From the NCBI RefSeq assembly GCF_007954405.1, contig NZ_CP042344.1, forward strand, positions 682,001-746,000: DNA of 64,000 nucleotides. The letters run 5' to 3'. The number at the start of each line of letters is the position of its first letter. Within the stretch, counting starts at the first letter, position 1. Source of the DNA: Comamonas flocculans (GTDB lineage: Bacteria > Pseudomonadota > Gammaproteobacteria > Burkholderiales > Burkholderiaceae_C). Made by a program: the position numbers and the translations under genes. Of the stretch, positions 18,267 to 26,896 are shown piece by piece. Under the pieces are notes generated by a model, which did no database searches, was not told where the DNA came from, and worked only from the letters and a program-made list of their open reading frames with translations.

Positions 18267-19318
18267 CAAAGTCCTGGCGAGGCGGTGGTCTCAAGGGCCG
18301 TTTCTGCGGCAGCCAGCAAAGGCGCCGCGCGGGCGACCTGGGCGCGCACTTGCGCCAGAAGGTCATTGCGCGCCGCATCATACGCGCGCACCAGCGCCTG
18401 CTCGAAGGCCAGCGCATCGGCCGAGCCGTGGCTCTTGAACACCAGCCCGCGCAGGCCAAGCAGGGCCGCGCCGTTGTAACGGCGGTGGTCCATACGCTTT
18501 TTGAGCGCAGATAAGACCGGATAGGCGACGATGGCGGCAAATTTGGTGAAAATGTTGCGCGAGAATTCTTCTTTCATGAAGCCGCCGATCATCGAGGCCA
18601 GGCCCTCTATGGTCTTGAGCGCCACGTTGCCGACGAAGCCATCGCAGACCACGATGTCGGCCGCGCCGCGAAAGATGTCGTTGCCCTCGACGTTGCCGAT
18701 GAAGTTCAGGTCGCCGCGCGCGCCGGCCGCGCGCAGCAGCTCGGCGGCCTGCTTGATGAGTTCACTGCCCTTGATCGCCTCCTCGCCGACGTTGAGCAGG
18801 CCCACGCTGGGGCGCGGCTCGCCCTTGAGCACCGCCACCAGCGCCGAGCCCATGATGGCGAACTGCAGCAGGTTTTCGGCGCTGCAGTCGACGTTGGCGC
18901 CCAGATCCAGCACCGTCGTCGCGCCGCCCCGCGCGTTGGGGATTTGCGTGGCAATGGCCGGGCGGTCTATGCCCTCCAGCGTCTTGAGCACATAGCGCGC
19001 GGTCGCCATCAGCGCGCCGGTATTGCCCGCGGACACGGCCGCGTGGGCGGCGCCGTGCTTGACCTGCTCGATCGCCACGCGCATCGACGAATCCTTCTTG
19101 CGGCGCAGCGCCACCTCCACGGAATCGTCCATCGCCACCACCTCGCTCGCGGCCACGGCGTGGGCGCGCGCATGGCTGAGTGCCTGCACCTGCGGGAGCT
19201 GACCGACCAGCAGCAACTGCGCGTCCTCATGCGCCTCCAGGAAGCGGCGGCAGGCCGCGAGGGTCACTTGCGGTCCGTGGTCGCCGCCCATGCAATCGAC
19301 TGCCAGCGTAATCATCAT
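18266..19318 (-). CDS. plsX: Phosphate acyltransferase PlsX
   Basis: Peripheral membrane enzyme that makes acyl-phosphate from acyl-ACP, the first step of phospholipid synthesis through PlsY. Family marks: [11 protein letters not shown] near the N-terminus, [29 protein letters not shown] and [17 protein letters not shown]. Length is 350 with the first of two adjacent ATG codons; the second gives 349. Adjacent to fabH as in most proteobacteria. Confidence 0.96.
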   Translation of the reverse strand: MMITLAVDCMGGDHGPQVTLAACRRFLEAHEDAQLLLVGQLPQVQALSHARAHAVAASEVVAMDDSVEVALRRKKDSSMRVAIEQVKHGAAHAAVSAGNTGALMATARYVLKTLEGIDRPAIATQIPNARGGATTVLDLGANVDCSAENLLQFAIMGSALVAVLKGEPRPSVGLLNVGEEAIKGSELIKQAAELLRAAGARGDLNFIGNVEGNDIFRGAADIVVCDGFVGNVALKTIEGLASMIGGFMKEEFSRNIFTKFAAIVAYPVLSALKKRMDHRRYNGAALLGLRGLVFKSHGSADALAFEQALVRAYDAARNDLLAQVRAQVARAAPLLAAAETALETTASPGL

Positions 19319-19367
19319 GTGTTCGTGTCTGGAATGGCGGCGATTGTGTCACTTGCCGCGCGGCGCG

Positions 19368-19412
19368 CCAAAAACGACAAAGGCCCGCGCTACCCGAAGG
19401 TAGCAGCGGGCC
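19368..19412 (-). terminator. Hairpin between rpmF and plsX
   Basis: On the minus strand GGCCCGCTGCTACC pairs with GGTAGCGCGGGCC across a UUCG tetraloop (arms 19412-19399 and 19394-19382), followed by TTTGTCGTTTTT. A UUCG-capped stem with an interrupted T tract indicates an intrinsic, possibly partial, terminator separating yceD-rpmF from plsX-fab. Confidence 0.75.
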
Positions 19413-19442
19413 CCGGCAGCTGCGCTGGGCCGCGGCTGGCGA

Positions 19443-19634
19443 TCAGAGCTCCCCGTCTTCGGCCTTGGCCTTGATCACCTGGCGGCCGCGGTAATAGCCG
19501 TTGGGACTGATGTGGTGGCGCAGATGCACTTCACCCGTGGTGGGTTCGAGCGCGGTGCCCGGGGTCTTGAGCGCGTTGTGCGAGCGGTGCATGCCCCGCT
19601 TGGAGGGCGACTTCTTGTTTTGCTGAACAGCCAT
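19443..19634 (-). CDS. rpmF: 50S ribosomal protein L32
   Basis: Small basic protein of the large subunit, 63 residues. The start [20 protein letters not shown] is the standard N-terminus. The four zinc-binding cysteines of many bacterial L32 proteins are absent, so this is the zinc-free form, as in E. coli and other Proteobacteria. It follows yceD, an association conserved in nearly all bacteria. The upstream in-frame extension of 18 codons was rejected. Confidence 0.97.
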   Translation of the reverse strand: MAVQQNKKSPSKRGMHRSHNALKTPGTALEPTTGEVHLRHHISPNGYYRGRQVIKAKAEDGEL

Positions 19635-19748
19635 GGTGCGATCCTGATGTCTTGGAGGTAACTGAAGCGGCGCGCCCAGCCCAGCCACAGACCCAGCAGG
19701 CTCACGCGAAACCGGAAATTATAAATGAAATGCCACCCGCGTCCAGAC

Positions 19749-20303
19749 TCACTTGGCCGGGCCGCGTACCTTGAAATTCGCCAGTGCGGCAAACGGGTTC
19801 ACCGCCGGGGGCGGGGCGCTCTCCTGCAGCTCGTCTTCGCCGACCGACATCTTGATCTCGACCGGACACTCCTCGTGGCGCGGCACCAGGGGCAGGTCGA
19901 GCAGCAACTCGTCCTCGATCAGCTCGTGCAGGTTGAATTCGCGCGAAAGCACCAGCAGATCCTCTTCGCTGTCGTTGTCCTGCGCCTGGGCGCTCGCCTC
20001 GTCGGCGACGAAACGAAACCAGCGCTGCACCTGCAGCGGCACGTCCACGCTGCCCAGGCAGCGCTGACACACCAGGGGCAGCTCGGCCGCGGCCTGCAGC
20101 TGCAACCAGACGCCGGGCGCCAGGCCGGCGCGCTCGCGCAGCTCGCCGCGTGCCGTCCAGTCCACGCGCAGGTCGGGGTGCAGCTTGTGCGCGACCTGCG
20201 CCAGACGCTTGTAGCGCAGCAGGGTTTCACGGCCCGAAAGCTGCCCTGCGGCCTGCGCGAAGGCCTTCACGTCCAGCCGATCTGCAGAGAACGCCTTGGT
20301 CAT
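19749..20303 (-). CDS. yceD: YceD family protein (DUF177)
   Basis: A 184-residue protein of the family linked to 23S rRNA accumulation, always next to rpmF. It carries the conserved PLVCQRCLG pair, Cys79 and Cys82, the acidic EEDLLVLSREFNLHELIEDELLLDLPLVPRHE segment in pieces, and the usual C-terminal NPFAALANFK. It is divergent from maf with 25 bases between the starts, so their promoters overlap. Confidence 0.92.
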   Translation of the reverse strand: MTKAFSADRLDVKAFAQAAGQLSGRETLLRYKRLAQVAHKLHPDLRVDWTARGELRERAGLAPGVWLQLQAAAELPLVCQRCLGSVDVPLQVQRWFRFVADEASAQAQDNDSEEDLLVLSREFNLHELIEDELLLDLPLVPRHEECPVEIKMSVGEDELQESAPPPAVNPFAALANFKVRGPAK

Positions 20304-20328
20304 GCGGGCAGTGTAAGAGAATCGCCCG

Positions 20329-20928
20329 ATGACGCAAACTGCCCGCCCCGCACCCGCGCTCGTCCTGGCCTCGACCTCGCGCTACCGGCGCGAACTGCTG
20401 CAGCGGCTGCGCCTGGACTTCACCGTCGCGGCCCCCGAAGTGGATGAAACCCCCGGCGTGGGTGAAGCCCCGGCGGCGCTGGCGCTGCGGCTGGCCCGCG
20501 CCAAGGCCCAGGCCGTGGCCGCGCGCCAGCCGCAGGCGCTGGTGATCGGCTCCGACCAGGTGGCCGACCTGGCCGGCGAACCCCTGGGCAAACCCGGCAC
20601 GCACGAGCGCGCGGTGCGGCAGCTGCAGCGCATGAGCGGGCAGACCGTGGTGTTTCACACCGCCGCCGCCCTCGCCTGCCAGGCCCGCGGCCTGCTGCAG
20701 ACCGATCTGGCCAGCGTGCGCGTGCGCTTTCGCGCATTGCAGGCCGACGAGATCGAGCGCTACCTGCGCGCCGAAACCCCCTACGACTGCGCCGGCAGCG
20801 CCAAGAGCGAGGGCCTGGGCATTGCGCTGCTGGAGGCCATCGACAGCGACGACCCCACGGCCCTCGTCGGCCTGCCGCTGATTCGCGTCGCCCGCCTGCT
20901 GCGCGCCGCCGGGCTGCGCCTGCCATGA
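20329..20928 (+). CDS. Maf-family nucleotide pyrophosphatase (YceF type)
   Basis: Hydrolyses non-canonical nucleoside triphosphates; the YceF subgroup prefers 7-methyl-GTP. The STSRYRRELL phosphate loop is near the N-terminus, GSDQVADLAGEPLGKP and the C-terminal YDCAGSAKSEGLG and DPTALVGLPL follow. The 199-residue length fits. It lies divergently beside yceD-rpmF, a frequent arrangement, and overlaps the next gene by ATGA. Confidence 0.92.
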   Translation: MTQTARPAPALVLASTSRYRRELLQRLRLDFTVAAPEVDETPGVGEAPAALALRLARAKAQAVAARQPQALVIGSDQVADLAGEPLGKPGTHERAVRQLQRMSGQTVVFHTAAALACQARGLLQTDLASVRVRFRALQADEIERYLRAETPYDCAGSAKSEGLGIALLEAIDSDDPTALVGLPLIRVARLLRAAGLRLP

Positions 20929-21695
20929 CGGCGCCTGCCCTGCCCGGCACGCTCTACCTGGTGCCCGCGCCGCTGGACTTCGGCTGCACGCCGCAGGCGC
21001 CGCTGACCGAGGTGCTGCCCCAGGCGACGATGGCGCGCGCCGCCGCGCTCAGCCACTGGGTCTGCGAAAACGCCAAGAGCTGCCGCGCCTACCTCAAGCG
21101 CCTGAGCGAGCACCTGCCGCTGGCCTGCCCGCTGCAGATGCAAAGCATCACCGAACTGCCGCACGCCGTGCACAAGAAGGGGGACCACACGGGCGGCTTC
21201 GACGCGCGCACGCTGGTGGCGCCGCTGGGCCTGGGCCACGACATCGGCCTGGTGAGCGAGGCGGGCATGCCCGCGGTGGCCGACCCCGGCAGCTCCGTGG
21301 TGCGCGCCGCCCACGCGCTGGGCGCGCCCGTGGTGCCGCTGGTCGGGCCGATATCGCTCCTGCTGGCGCTGGCGGCCAGCGGCCTGAACGGCCAGAATTT
21401 CGCCTTTGTCGGCTACCTGCCGCAGGACGCGGGCGAGCGCGCCCAGCGCATCCGGCAACTGCAAACCCTGGCGCTCAAGCACGGGCAGACCCAGCTGTTC
21501 ATCGAGACGCCCTACCGCAATGCCGCCCTGTTCACCGCGCTGCTGCAGTCCCTGCAGCCGGACACGCGCCTGGCGCTGGCCAGCGGTCTGACGCTGGCGG
21601 GCAGCCAGGTGCAGTGCAAGGCGGTGCAGGCCTGGCGGCAGATGCCCGCGTTCACGCCGCCGAGACGGCCCACCGTGTTTGCGATCGGAGCCTGA
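20925..21695 (+). CDS. SAM-dependent methyltransferase, RsmI-like tetrapyrrole-methylase fold
   Basis: A 256-residue protein of the tetrapyrrole methylase fold. Visible marks: GTLYLVPAPLDF at the start, CENAKSCRAYLKRL, then GLVSEAGMPAVADPGS (the SAM-binding segment shared with RsmI), VPLVGPISLLLALAASG, and FIETPYRN. RsmI methylates 16S rRNA C1402; this shorter relative is a separate family often paired with maf and its target is not established. ATGA overlap with maf implies joint translation. Confidence 0.82.
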   Translation: MTAPALPGTLYLVPAPLDFGCTPQAPLTEVLPQATMARAAALSHWVCENAKSCRAYLKRLSEHLPLACPLQMQSITELPHAVHKKGDHTGGFDARTLVAPLGLGHDIGLVSEAGMPAVADPGSSVVRAAHALGAPVVPLVGPISLLLALAASGLNGQNFAFVGYLPQDAGERAQRIRQLQTLALKHGQTQLFIETPYRNAALFTALLQSLQPDTRLALASGLTLAGSQVQCKAVQAWRQMPAFTPPRRPTVFAIGA

Positions 21696-21696
21696 T

Positions 21697-22479
21697 ATGA
21701 GCGATGTGAACTTTGAAACGCGCGGGCCGGTCGCGCTCATCACCATGAACCGGCCCGAGCGGCGCAACGCCGTGCACCGCCCCATGGCCGACGCGCTGCG
21801 CCTGGCCTTTGAACGCTTCGAGGCCGACGCGGCGCTGCGCGTGGCCGTGCTGCATGGCGCGGGCGGCCACTTCTGCGCGGGCGCGGACCTCACCGCCGTG
21901 GCCGACCCGGAGTTGCGCAACGAACTGGACCCCGAGGGCGGCCCGCGCGCGCCCATGGGTCCGACGCGCATGCCGCTGGCCAAGCCCCTCATCGCAGCCA
22001 TCGAAGGCTACGCGGTGGCGGGCGGGCTGGAACTGGCGCTGCTCGCCGACCTGCGCGTCGCGGCCGAGGATGCGCAACTGGGCGTGTTCTGCCGCCGCTG
22101 GGGCGTGCCGCTGATCGACGGCGGCACGGTGCGGCTGCCGCGCCTCGTCGGCATGGGGCGGGCGCTGGACCTGATCCTGACCGGCCGCGCCGTCGGTGCC
22201 GCCGAGGCGCTGGCCATGGGCCTCATCAACCGCGTCGTGCCCACGGGGCAGACGCTGGCCGCCGCCGAGGCGCTGGCACGCGAGATCGCGGCCTTTCCCC
22301 AGCAGTGCATGCGGGCCGATCGCGCCAGCGCCTACGCGCAGTGGGACCTGCCGCTGGCCGAGGCGCTGCGCCGCGAAGGCCGCATGGGCGTGCCCATGGT
22401 GGCCGCCGAAGGCGCGGCGGGCGCGGCGCGCTTCAGCCGGGGCGCGGGGCGCCACGGCCAGAGCGACGAGGCGCGCTAA
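21697..22479 (+). CDS. Crotonase (enoyl-CoA hydratase/isomerase) family protein
   Basis: A 260-residue crotonase-fold protein. The oxyanion-hole segments are GGHFCAGADL and GYAVAGGLELAL. The two glutamates that hydrate enoyl-CoA in the classical enzyme seem not to be conserved: the first aligns with Cys in VFCRRWG and the second with Asp in ALDLILTG, by eye. It may therefore catalyse another crotonase reaction; the substrate is unknown. ATG at 21697 has GGAG eight bases upstream; an earlier in-frame start at 21679 overlaps the previous gene. Confidence 0.85.
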   Translation: MSDVNFETRGPVALITMNRPERRNAVHRPMADALRLAFERFEADAALRVAVLHGAGGHFCAGADLTAVADPELRNELDPEGGPRAPMGPTRMPLAKPLIAAIEGYAVAGGLELALLADLRVAAEDAQLGVFCRRWGVPLIDGGTVRLPRLVGMGRALDLILTGRAVGAAEALAMGLINRVVPTGQTLAAAEALAREIAAFPQQCMRADRASAYAQWDLPLAEALRREGRMGVPMVAAEGAAGAARFSRGAGRHGQSDEAR

Positions 22480-22490
22480 CCCCGGCCCGC

Positions 22491-22504
22491 CTGCCATATG
22501 GCAG
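22491..22504. promoter_or_regulatory. Perfect 14-base palindrome downstream of the crotonase gene
   Basis: CTGCCATATGGCAG is a perfect palindrome twelve bases after the crotonase stop and about 170 bases before the flagellin start. It has the size of a dimeric regulator site, but could be chance or a processing hairpin. The rest of 22505-22673 contains a degraded repeat copy and no recognisable sigma-28 or sigma-54 promoter. Confidence 0.35.
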
Positions 22505-22520
22505 ATGGGACTATCAACAA

Positions 22521-22565
22521 GATAGCTGCCTGCGATTTTCCAAAAAAGGCAGACGCCGTTTTTGA
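22521..22565 (+). repeat. Interspersed repeat, degenerate copy 3 (flagellin upstream region)
   Basis: Begins GATAGCTGCCTGCG and ends GCCGTTTTTGA. The central AGCGCTT/AAGCGC arms are lost, but both ends match the other copies. A run AAAAAAGGC-AGAC-GCCGTTTTT inside it can form a small hairpin that might end the crotonase transcript. Confidence 0.5.
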
Positions 22566-22673
22566 ATGCCAAACACCAAAACCGGAAATTACGCTCGGAA
22601 GCGCTCCCTTATCCGGCTATAGATCGGCGCGAAAGTGGCGACCATCTCCCGACAACCGTCAGGAGGGATTGCC

Positions 22674-24782
22674 TTGGCTTCCACCATCAACACCAACATC
22701 GCGTCGCTCACCGCCCAGCGCAACCTGGGCGTGACGCAGCAAGCCTTCCAGACGACCATCGCGCGCCTGTCCTCGGGGCTGCGCATCAACCGCGCCAAGG
22801 ACGATGCGGCAGGCCTGGCCATTTCCGAGCGTTTCACGAGCCAGATCCGAGGCACCAACCAGGCGATGCGCAATGCCAACGACGGCATCTCGCTGGCGCA
22901 GGTGGCCGAAGGCGCGTTGGCGAGCTCCGCCAGCGTGCTGCAGCGCATCCGCGAACTGGCGGTGCAGTCGGCCAACGCCAGCAACAGCGCGGCCGACCGC
23001 GCCGCGCTGCAGGCCGAGGTGGCGCAACTCACGACGGAACTGGACCGTACCGCCCTGACCAGCGAATTCAACGGCCAGCGGCTGCTCGACGGCACCTTCG
23101 GCAGCCAGCAGTTCCAGGTGGGGGCAAATGCCCACCAGACCATCGTGGCGGCGATGGTCAACCTGCGCACGCAGGTCTACGGCAACAACCAGATCGCGGG
23201 CAATTCGGACGTGGTGCGCAGTTGGAACCGTGACCTCTCGCCCGGCCCCGGAGCGGTGGCGGGCTGGAGCGGCAATGGCACATCCCCCGGCTCGCTGCAG
23301 CTTCAGGACAAGGATGGCAATCCCGTGGGCGGCACGGCCACCGTGGCCGCCCACGACACCGCCGCCATGGTGGCGGCCAAGATGCAGACGGCCTCGGGCC
23401 TGACCCCACCGGAATTCACGGCCACGCCCATCACGCGCGCACTGTTGACATTCCCAACCTCGGGTAACTACGAATTACAAGTTTTCGCCAACAGTGTTAC
23501 CCCCCCCCCCGCGATTTCCTTCATCCTTGGCACGCCACCCGCCGACGGACTGGCGCAGGCCATCGCCAGCATCAATGCGCAAAGCACCCAATCGGGCGTG
23601 TCGGCCGCGCCCACGGCTGACGGTCAGGGCATTCTGCTGACGTCTGCCAGCGGCGACGACATCCTGCTGCGCGGCTCCACCTTCTGGACCTCGCCGCTGT
23701 CACCGTTCTCGGTGCGCAAGGCCAATCATGCGGGCACGCCCACGGGGCCAGCGATTCAATTGGGCGGCAACCCGGGGGACACGGGCAAGCTCGCCACCAT
23801 CGGCGGCGAAATCGACATGGCTAGCACCGAGCGCTTTTCCATCAACGGCACGCCAGCCACCAACGTCACCTGGGGCAACAACGGTGTGCTGGATGGCAGC
23901 TTCACCATCCAGGGCACGCAGGAAAACGCTACGATCCGCATTCACGCCAGCGACACGGCGGCGCAGATTGCCGCGCGCATCAACACCCGCACCGAAACCA
24001 CCGGCGTGACGGCCACGGCCGACACCACGGCGCGACTGCAGTTCGACACGCCAGGCGCCTACATCCTGCAATTGCGCTCGGACAACGGCACGCCGCAGAC
24101 CGTGGGGTTTCAGTTGCTCGACATCGACTCGCCCAGCGGCCTGTCCGCCGCGATCGACGCCTTCAACGCCATCAGCAGCAAGACCGGCGTTTACGCCACC
24201 TACGACGCCGACGGCAAGTCGGTGCTGCTGCGCCACCCGACGGGCAACGACATCATGCTCAGCGACACCAGTTTCCAGAACGCAGGCGACGTGGCGGTGA
24301 GCAAGTCCGCCACGGGCATGCCGTTCAACCCGGCTGGCGTGCTGTTCGCCGATGTGGTGGCCGAGAACGCCGTGGTCAGCGGCCAGGTGGTGCTGGACTC
24401 GCACCAATCCTTCTCCATCGACACGCTGGACACCCGTGCGTTCGATGACGAAGTCTCGACACTGCACCCCGTCTCGGAACTGGACATCTCCACCGTGGAA
24501 GGCGCCAACGACGCCATCAAGACCGCCGACGCCGCCCTGGCCCACGTCAGCGGCGCGCGCTCCAGGCTCGGCGCACTGCAGTCGCGTTTCGAGACGGCGG
24601 TCGCCAACCTCAGCATCAGCACCGAAAACCAGTCCGCCGCGCGCTCGCGCATCCAGGATGCGGACTTCGCCAAGGAAACCGCCGACCTCGCGCGCGCGCA
24701 AATCCTGCAGCAGGCGGGCACGGCCATGGTGGCGCAAGCCAACCAGATTCCGCAGGGCGTGCTGGCCCTGCTCAATTTGTGA
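22674..24782 (+). CDS. fliC: Flagellin, large form with expanded variable domain
   Basis: Filament subunit of the flagellum. Residues 1 to about 165 are the conserved D0/D1 N-terminal helices ([37 protein letters not shown]) and about 610-702 the C-terminal partner ending in [13 protein letters not shown]. Between them is a long variable region with two related modules (about 206-350 and 408-547). The start is TTG at 22674, because it begins the invariant N-terminus and is preceded by AGGAGGG with ideal spacing; the ATG at 22635 lacks this. A run of 11 C (23500-23510) lies inside the gene. At 702 residues it is larger than usual. No other flagellar gene is in the window. Confidence 0.93.
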   Translation: MASTINTNIASLTAQRNLGVTQQAFQTTIARLSSGLRINRAKDDAAGLAISERFTSQIRGTNQAMRNANDGISLAQVAEGALASSASVLQRIRELAVQSANASNSAADRAALQAEVAQLTTELDRTALTSEFNGQRLLDGTFGSQQFQVGANAHQTIVAAMVNLRTQVYGNNQIAGNSDVVRSWNRDLSPGPGAVAGWSGNGTSPGSLQLQDKDGNPVGGTATVAAHDTAAMVAAKMQTASGLTPPEFTATPITRALLTFPTSGNYELQVFANSVTPPPAISFILGTPPADGLAQAIASINAQSTQSGVSAAPTADGQGILLTSASGDDILLRGSTFWTSPLSPFSVRKANHAGTPTGPAIQLGGNPGDTGKLATIGGEIDMASTERFSINGTPATNVTWGNNGVLDGSFTIQGTQENATIRIHASDTAAQIAARINTRTETTGVTATADTTARLQFDTPGAYILQLRSDNGTPQTVGFQLLDIDSPSGLSAAIDAFNAISSKTGVYATYDADGKSVLLRHPTGNDIMLSDTSFQNAGDVAVSKSATGMPFNPAGVLFADVVAENAVVSGQVVLDSHQSFSIDTLDTRAFDDEVSTLHPVSELDISTVEGANDAIKTADAALAHVSGARSRLGALQSRFETAVANLSISTENQSAARSRIQDADFAKETADLARAQILQQAGTAMVAQANQIPQGVLALLNL
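23500..23510 (+). repeat. Poly-C tract (11 C) inside flagellin
   Basis: Eleven consecutive C encode the end of Thr and three Pro codons. As written the frame is open. Loss or gain of one C would shift the frame in the variable domain and remove the C-terminal D1/D0 domain needed for polymerisation. Confidence 0.9.
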
Positions 24783-24794
24783 AGGACTTGAGGC

Positions 24795-25841
24795 TCAACG
24801 CAAGGCGGGCAGCACGCCCTTCATGGCCTGCACGATCCCCGCGCCCACCGCCGCGCCAAAGCGCCGCGCCAGGCGATCGACGACGTTGGCGCGCTGGGTG
24901 TAGTCGACGATGTCCTCGGCCTTGACCACCTCGCGCGCGACGTAGTCCAGGCTGCCCAGCTGGTCGGCCAAGCCCATGCGCACCGCCTGCTCACCCGTCC
25001 AGAACAGGCCGCTGAAGGTGTCGGGCGTGACCTTCAGGCGGTCGCCCCGGCCTTTTTGAACCACCGCGATGAACTGCTGGCGGATCTGTTCGAGCATCTG
25101 GAGCGCATAGGCGCGCTGCTCGGGCGACATGGGGCTGAAGGGGTCGAGAAAGCCCTTGTTGTCGCCGGCGGTGAGCAGGCGCCGCTCGACGCCGAGCTTG
25201 TCCATGGTGCCGGTAAAGCCGAAGCCGTCCATGAGCACGCCGATCGAGCCCACGATGCTGGCCTTGTCCACATAGATGTCGTCGGCGGCCGCGGCGATGT
25301 AGTAGGCGGCTGAGGCGCAGGTTTCCTCCACCACCGCGTACACCCGCTTGTCGTGTTTGGCCTTCAGGCGCAGGATTTCGTCGTTGATCATGCCGGCCTG
25401 CACCGGGCTGCCGCCGGGCGAATTGAACAGCAGCACCACCGCCTTGGAGCCCGGGTCTTCGAAGGCGTTGCGCAGCGAGGTGATGACCGACTCGGCGCTG
25501 CTCGGCGCCTGGGCCGCGATCTCGCCCTTGATGTCCACGACGGCGGTGTGCGGCGAGCTGCGAACACCGCCGCCGATCTCGCGCGCGCTGAAGTTCCAGA
25601 TGAGGGCGCCGACGATGCCCAGCCACAGCAGGCGCCAGAAGATGCGCCAGCGCCGCGCGGCCCGCTGCTCGCGCACGGTGGCGAGCACGAGCTTTTCCAG
25701 CACCTCGCGCTCCCAGCGGTCCTGGCGCTGCGTCGGGGTGCGATTTGCTCCTTCTTTGGTAGCTTTTTGCGCCCACAGGTCGGGCGTTTCAGGCAGATTT
25801 GACCCCAAATCTTCAGCATCGGGGCGGTTCGGGTCGGTCAT
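24795..25841 (-). CDS. sppA: Signal peptide peptidase SppA-like S49 protease
   Basis: Inner-membrane protease that clears cleaved signal peptides. One membrane helix lies at about 67-84, followed by the periplasmic S49 domain: VVDIKGEI, FNSPGGSP, the nucleophile Ser177 in ETCASAAYY and the likely general base Lys229 in GDNKGF. The 348-residue length is that of the short (36 kDa type) form. Residues about 14-29 are encoded by a copy of the interspersed repeat (25755-25802), so part of the N-terminal cytoplasmic tail comes from a repeat. Convergent with flagellin, 12 bases apart. Confidence 0.9.
   Translation of the reverse strand: MTDPNRPDAEDLGSNLPETPDLWAQKATKEGANRTPTQRQDRWEREVLEKLVLATVREQRAARRWRIFWRLLWLGIVGALIWNFSAREIGGGVRSSPHTAVVDIKGEIAAQAPSSAESVITSLRNAFEDPGSKAVVLLFNSPGGSPVQAGMINDEILRLKAKHDKRVYAVVEETCASAAYYIAAAADDIYVDKASIVGSIGVLMDGFGFTGTMDKLGVERRLLTAGDNKGFLDPFSPMSPEQRAYALQMLEQIRQQFIAVVQKGRGDRLKVTPDTFSGLFWTGEQAVRMGLADQLGSLDYVAREVVKAEDIVDYTQRANVVDRLARRFGAAVGAGIVQAMKGVLPALR
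25755..25802 (+). repeat. Interspersed repeat, copy 4, inside sppA
   Basis: Reads TTTGGTAGCTTTTTGCGC, spacer, GGGCGTTTCAGGCAGATTTGA on the plus strand, matching the consensus ends GATAGCT and GGC..TTTGA. It lies within sppA codons 14-29 and keeps the frame open. Confidence 0.65.
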
Positions 25842-25844
25842 CGG

Positions 25845-26228
25845 TCAGGGCGCGGGCGGTTGCAGCAGCGGCGCAGTATGCCAGTACACCCTGCCCTCGC
25901 ATTCGCTCAGCCGCACCTTCACCAGCGGCCCGCGCCCCGGCCCGCCGACGCAGCAGCCGGTGTCCGGCTCGAACACCGCGCCGTGCGTGGCGCAGACCAG
26001 AAGCAGCCCATCGGCATCGAAGAAATGGCCTTCGCGGTAGTCCAGCTCGCTGCGCACGTGGCTGCAGCGGTTCAGGTAGGCATGCACCTGCCCGCGCCAG
26101 CGTACCGCGAAGGCGCGCAGCCGCTCGCCGCGGTAGACGACGTCGAAGGCCACGCCGGTGCCGCCATCGCCGAGCGCGCCGCTGTCGCACAGGTAGATGC
26201 GCTCCGGTCGCGGCTCGGCGGGCGCCAT
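25845..26228 (-). CDS. Rieske [2Fe-2S] domain protein
   Basis: A 127-residue stand-alone Rieske protein. The cluster ligands are Cys55 and His57 (RCSHV) and Cys79 and His82 (CATHGA). This is the soluble ferredoxin/nitrite-reductase small-subunit type rather than the membrane-anchored cytochrome bc1 type, because there is no membrane segment. ATG at 26228 shares one base with the gph stop. Partner oxidoreductase unknown; it sits between gph and sppA, four bases from the latter's start, as often seen in Comamonadaceae. Confidence 0.88.
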   Translation of the reverse strand: MAPAEPRPERIYLCDSGALGDGGTGVAFDVVYRGERLRAFAVRWRGQVHAYLNRCSHVRSELDYREGHFFDADGLLLVCATHGAVFEPDTGCCVGGPGRGPLVKVRLSECEGRVYWHTAPLLQPPAP

Positions 26229-26896
26229 CACGCGTGCTCCGCCAGCCAGGCGTCGAGCCGCGCGACGGTGGGGGCGACGAAGAGCGGCGCGAGCGCGGCG
26301 AAACCGTCGCTCGCGTGCGCGCCATAGGCCACGGCCACGCTCGGGCAGCCGGCGTTGCGCGCCATCTCCAGGTCGTGCGTGGTGTCGCCGACCATGAGCA
26401 CGCGCTCGGGCGGCACGTCGAGCTCGGCCATGAGTTCGCTGAGCATCAGCGGATCGGGCTTGCCCGCCGTCTCGTCGGCGGTTCGCGAGGCGTCGAATAC
26501 ACCGCGCAGCTGCGCCGTGGCCAGTGCCTGATCCAGCCCCCGGCGGCTCTTGCCGGTGGCCACGGCCAGCAGATGGCCGCTGTGCCGCAGGTGGTCGAGC
26601 ATGGGCAGCACGCCATCGAACAGGCTCAGGTCGTCCTGGTGCTGCACGTAGTGCACGCGGTAGCGGTTGGCGAGTTCGGGGTATTTGCTGGGCGGCACGT
26701 CCGGCGCCGCGCGCGCGAGCGCCTGCGGCAGGGCCATGCCGATGACCCAGGCGGCGGCATCGGGGCTGGGCACGGTGCCGCCGACGTCGCGCACGGCCTC
26801 CTGGATGCAGCGCACGATGAGCTGGGTGGAATCGAACAGCGTGCCGTCCCAGTCGAAGGCGATCAGATCGAAGCGGCGCGAGATGGAAGAAGTCAT
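26228..26896 (-). CDS. HAD-family hydrolase (phosphoglycolate phosphatase-like)
   Basis: A 222-residue haloacid-dehalogenase phosphatase. Motif I is FDWDGT with Asp15 and Asp17, motif II is VATGKS, motif III Lys lies in AGKPDP, and motif IV is MVGDTTHD. A helical cap sits between motifs I and II. It is close to Gph, but the substrate cannot be fixed from sequence. It overlaps rluC by ATGA and the Rieske gene by one base, so the four genes rluC to sppA form one operon. Confidence 0.9.
   Translation of the reverse strand: MTSSISRRFDLIAFDWDGTLFDSTQLIVRCIQEAVRDVGGTVPSPDAAAWVIGMALPQALARAAPDVPPSKYPELANRYRVHYVQHQDDLSLFDGVLPMLDHLRHSGHLLAVATGKSRRGLDQALATAQLRGVFDASRTADETAGKPDPLMLSELMAELDVPPERVLMVGDTTHDLEMARNAGCPSVAVAYGAHASDGFAALAPLFVAPTVARLDAWLAEHA

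Noticed and set aside
17236..18540. Extension of fabD to 752 residues
   Set aside because: Sequence before residue 1 of FabD is an out-of-frame reading of fabH; the true start is at 17235.
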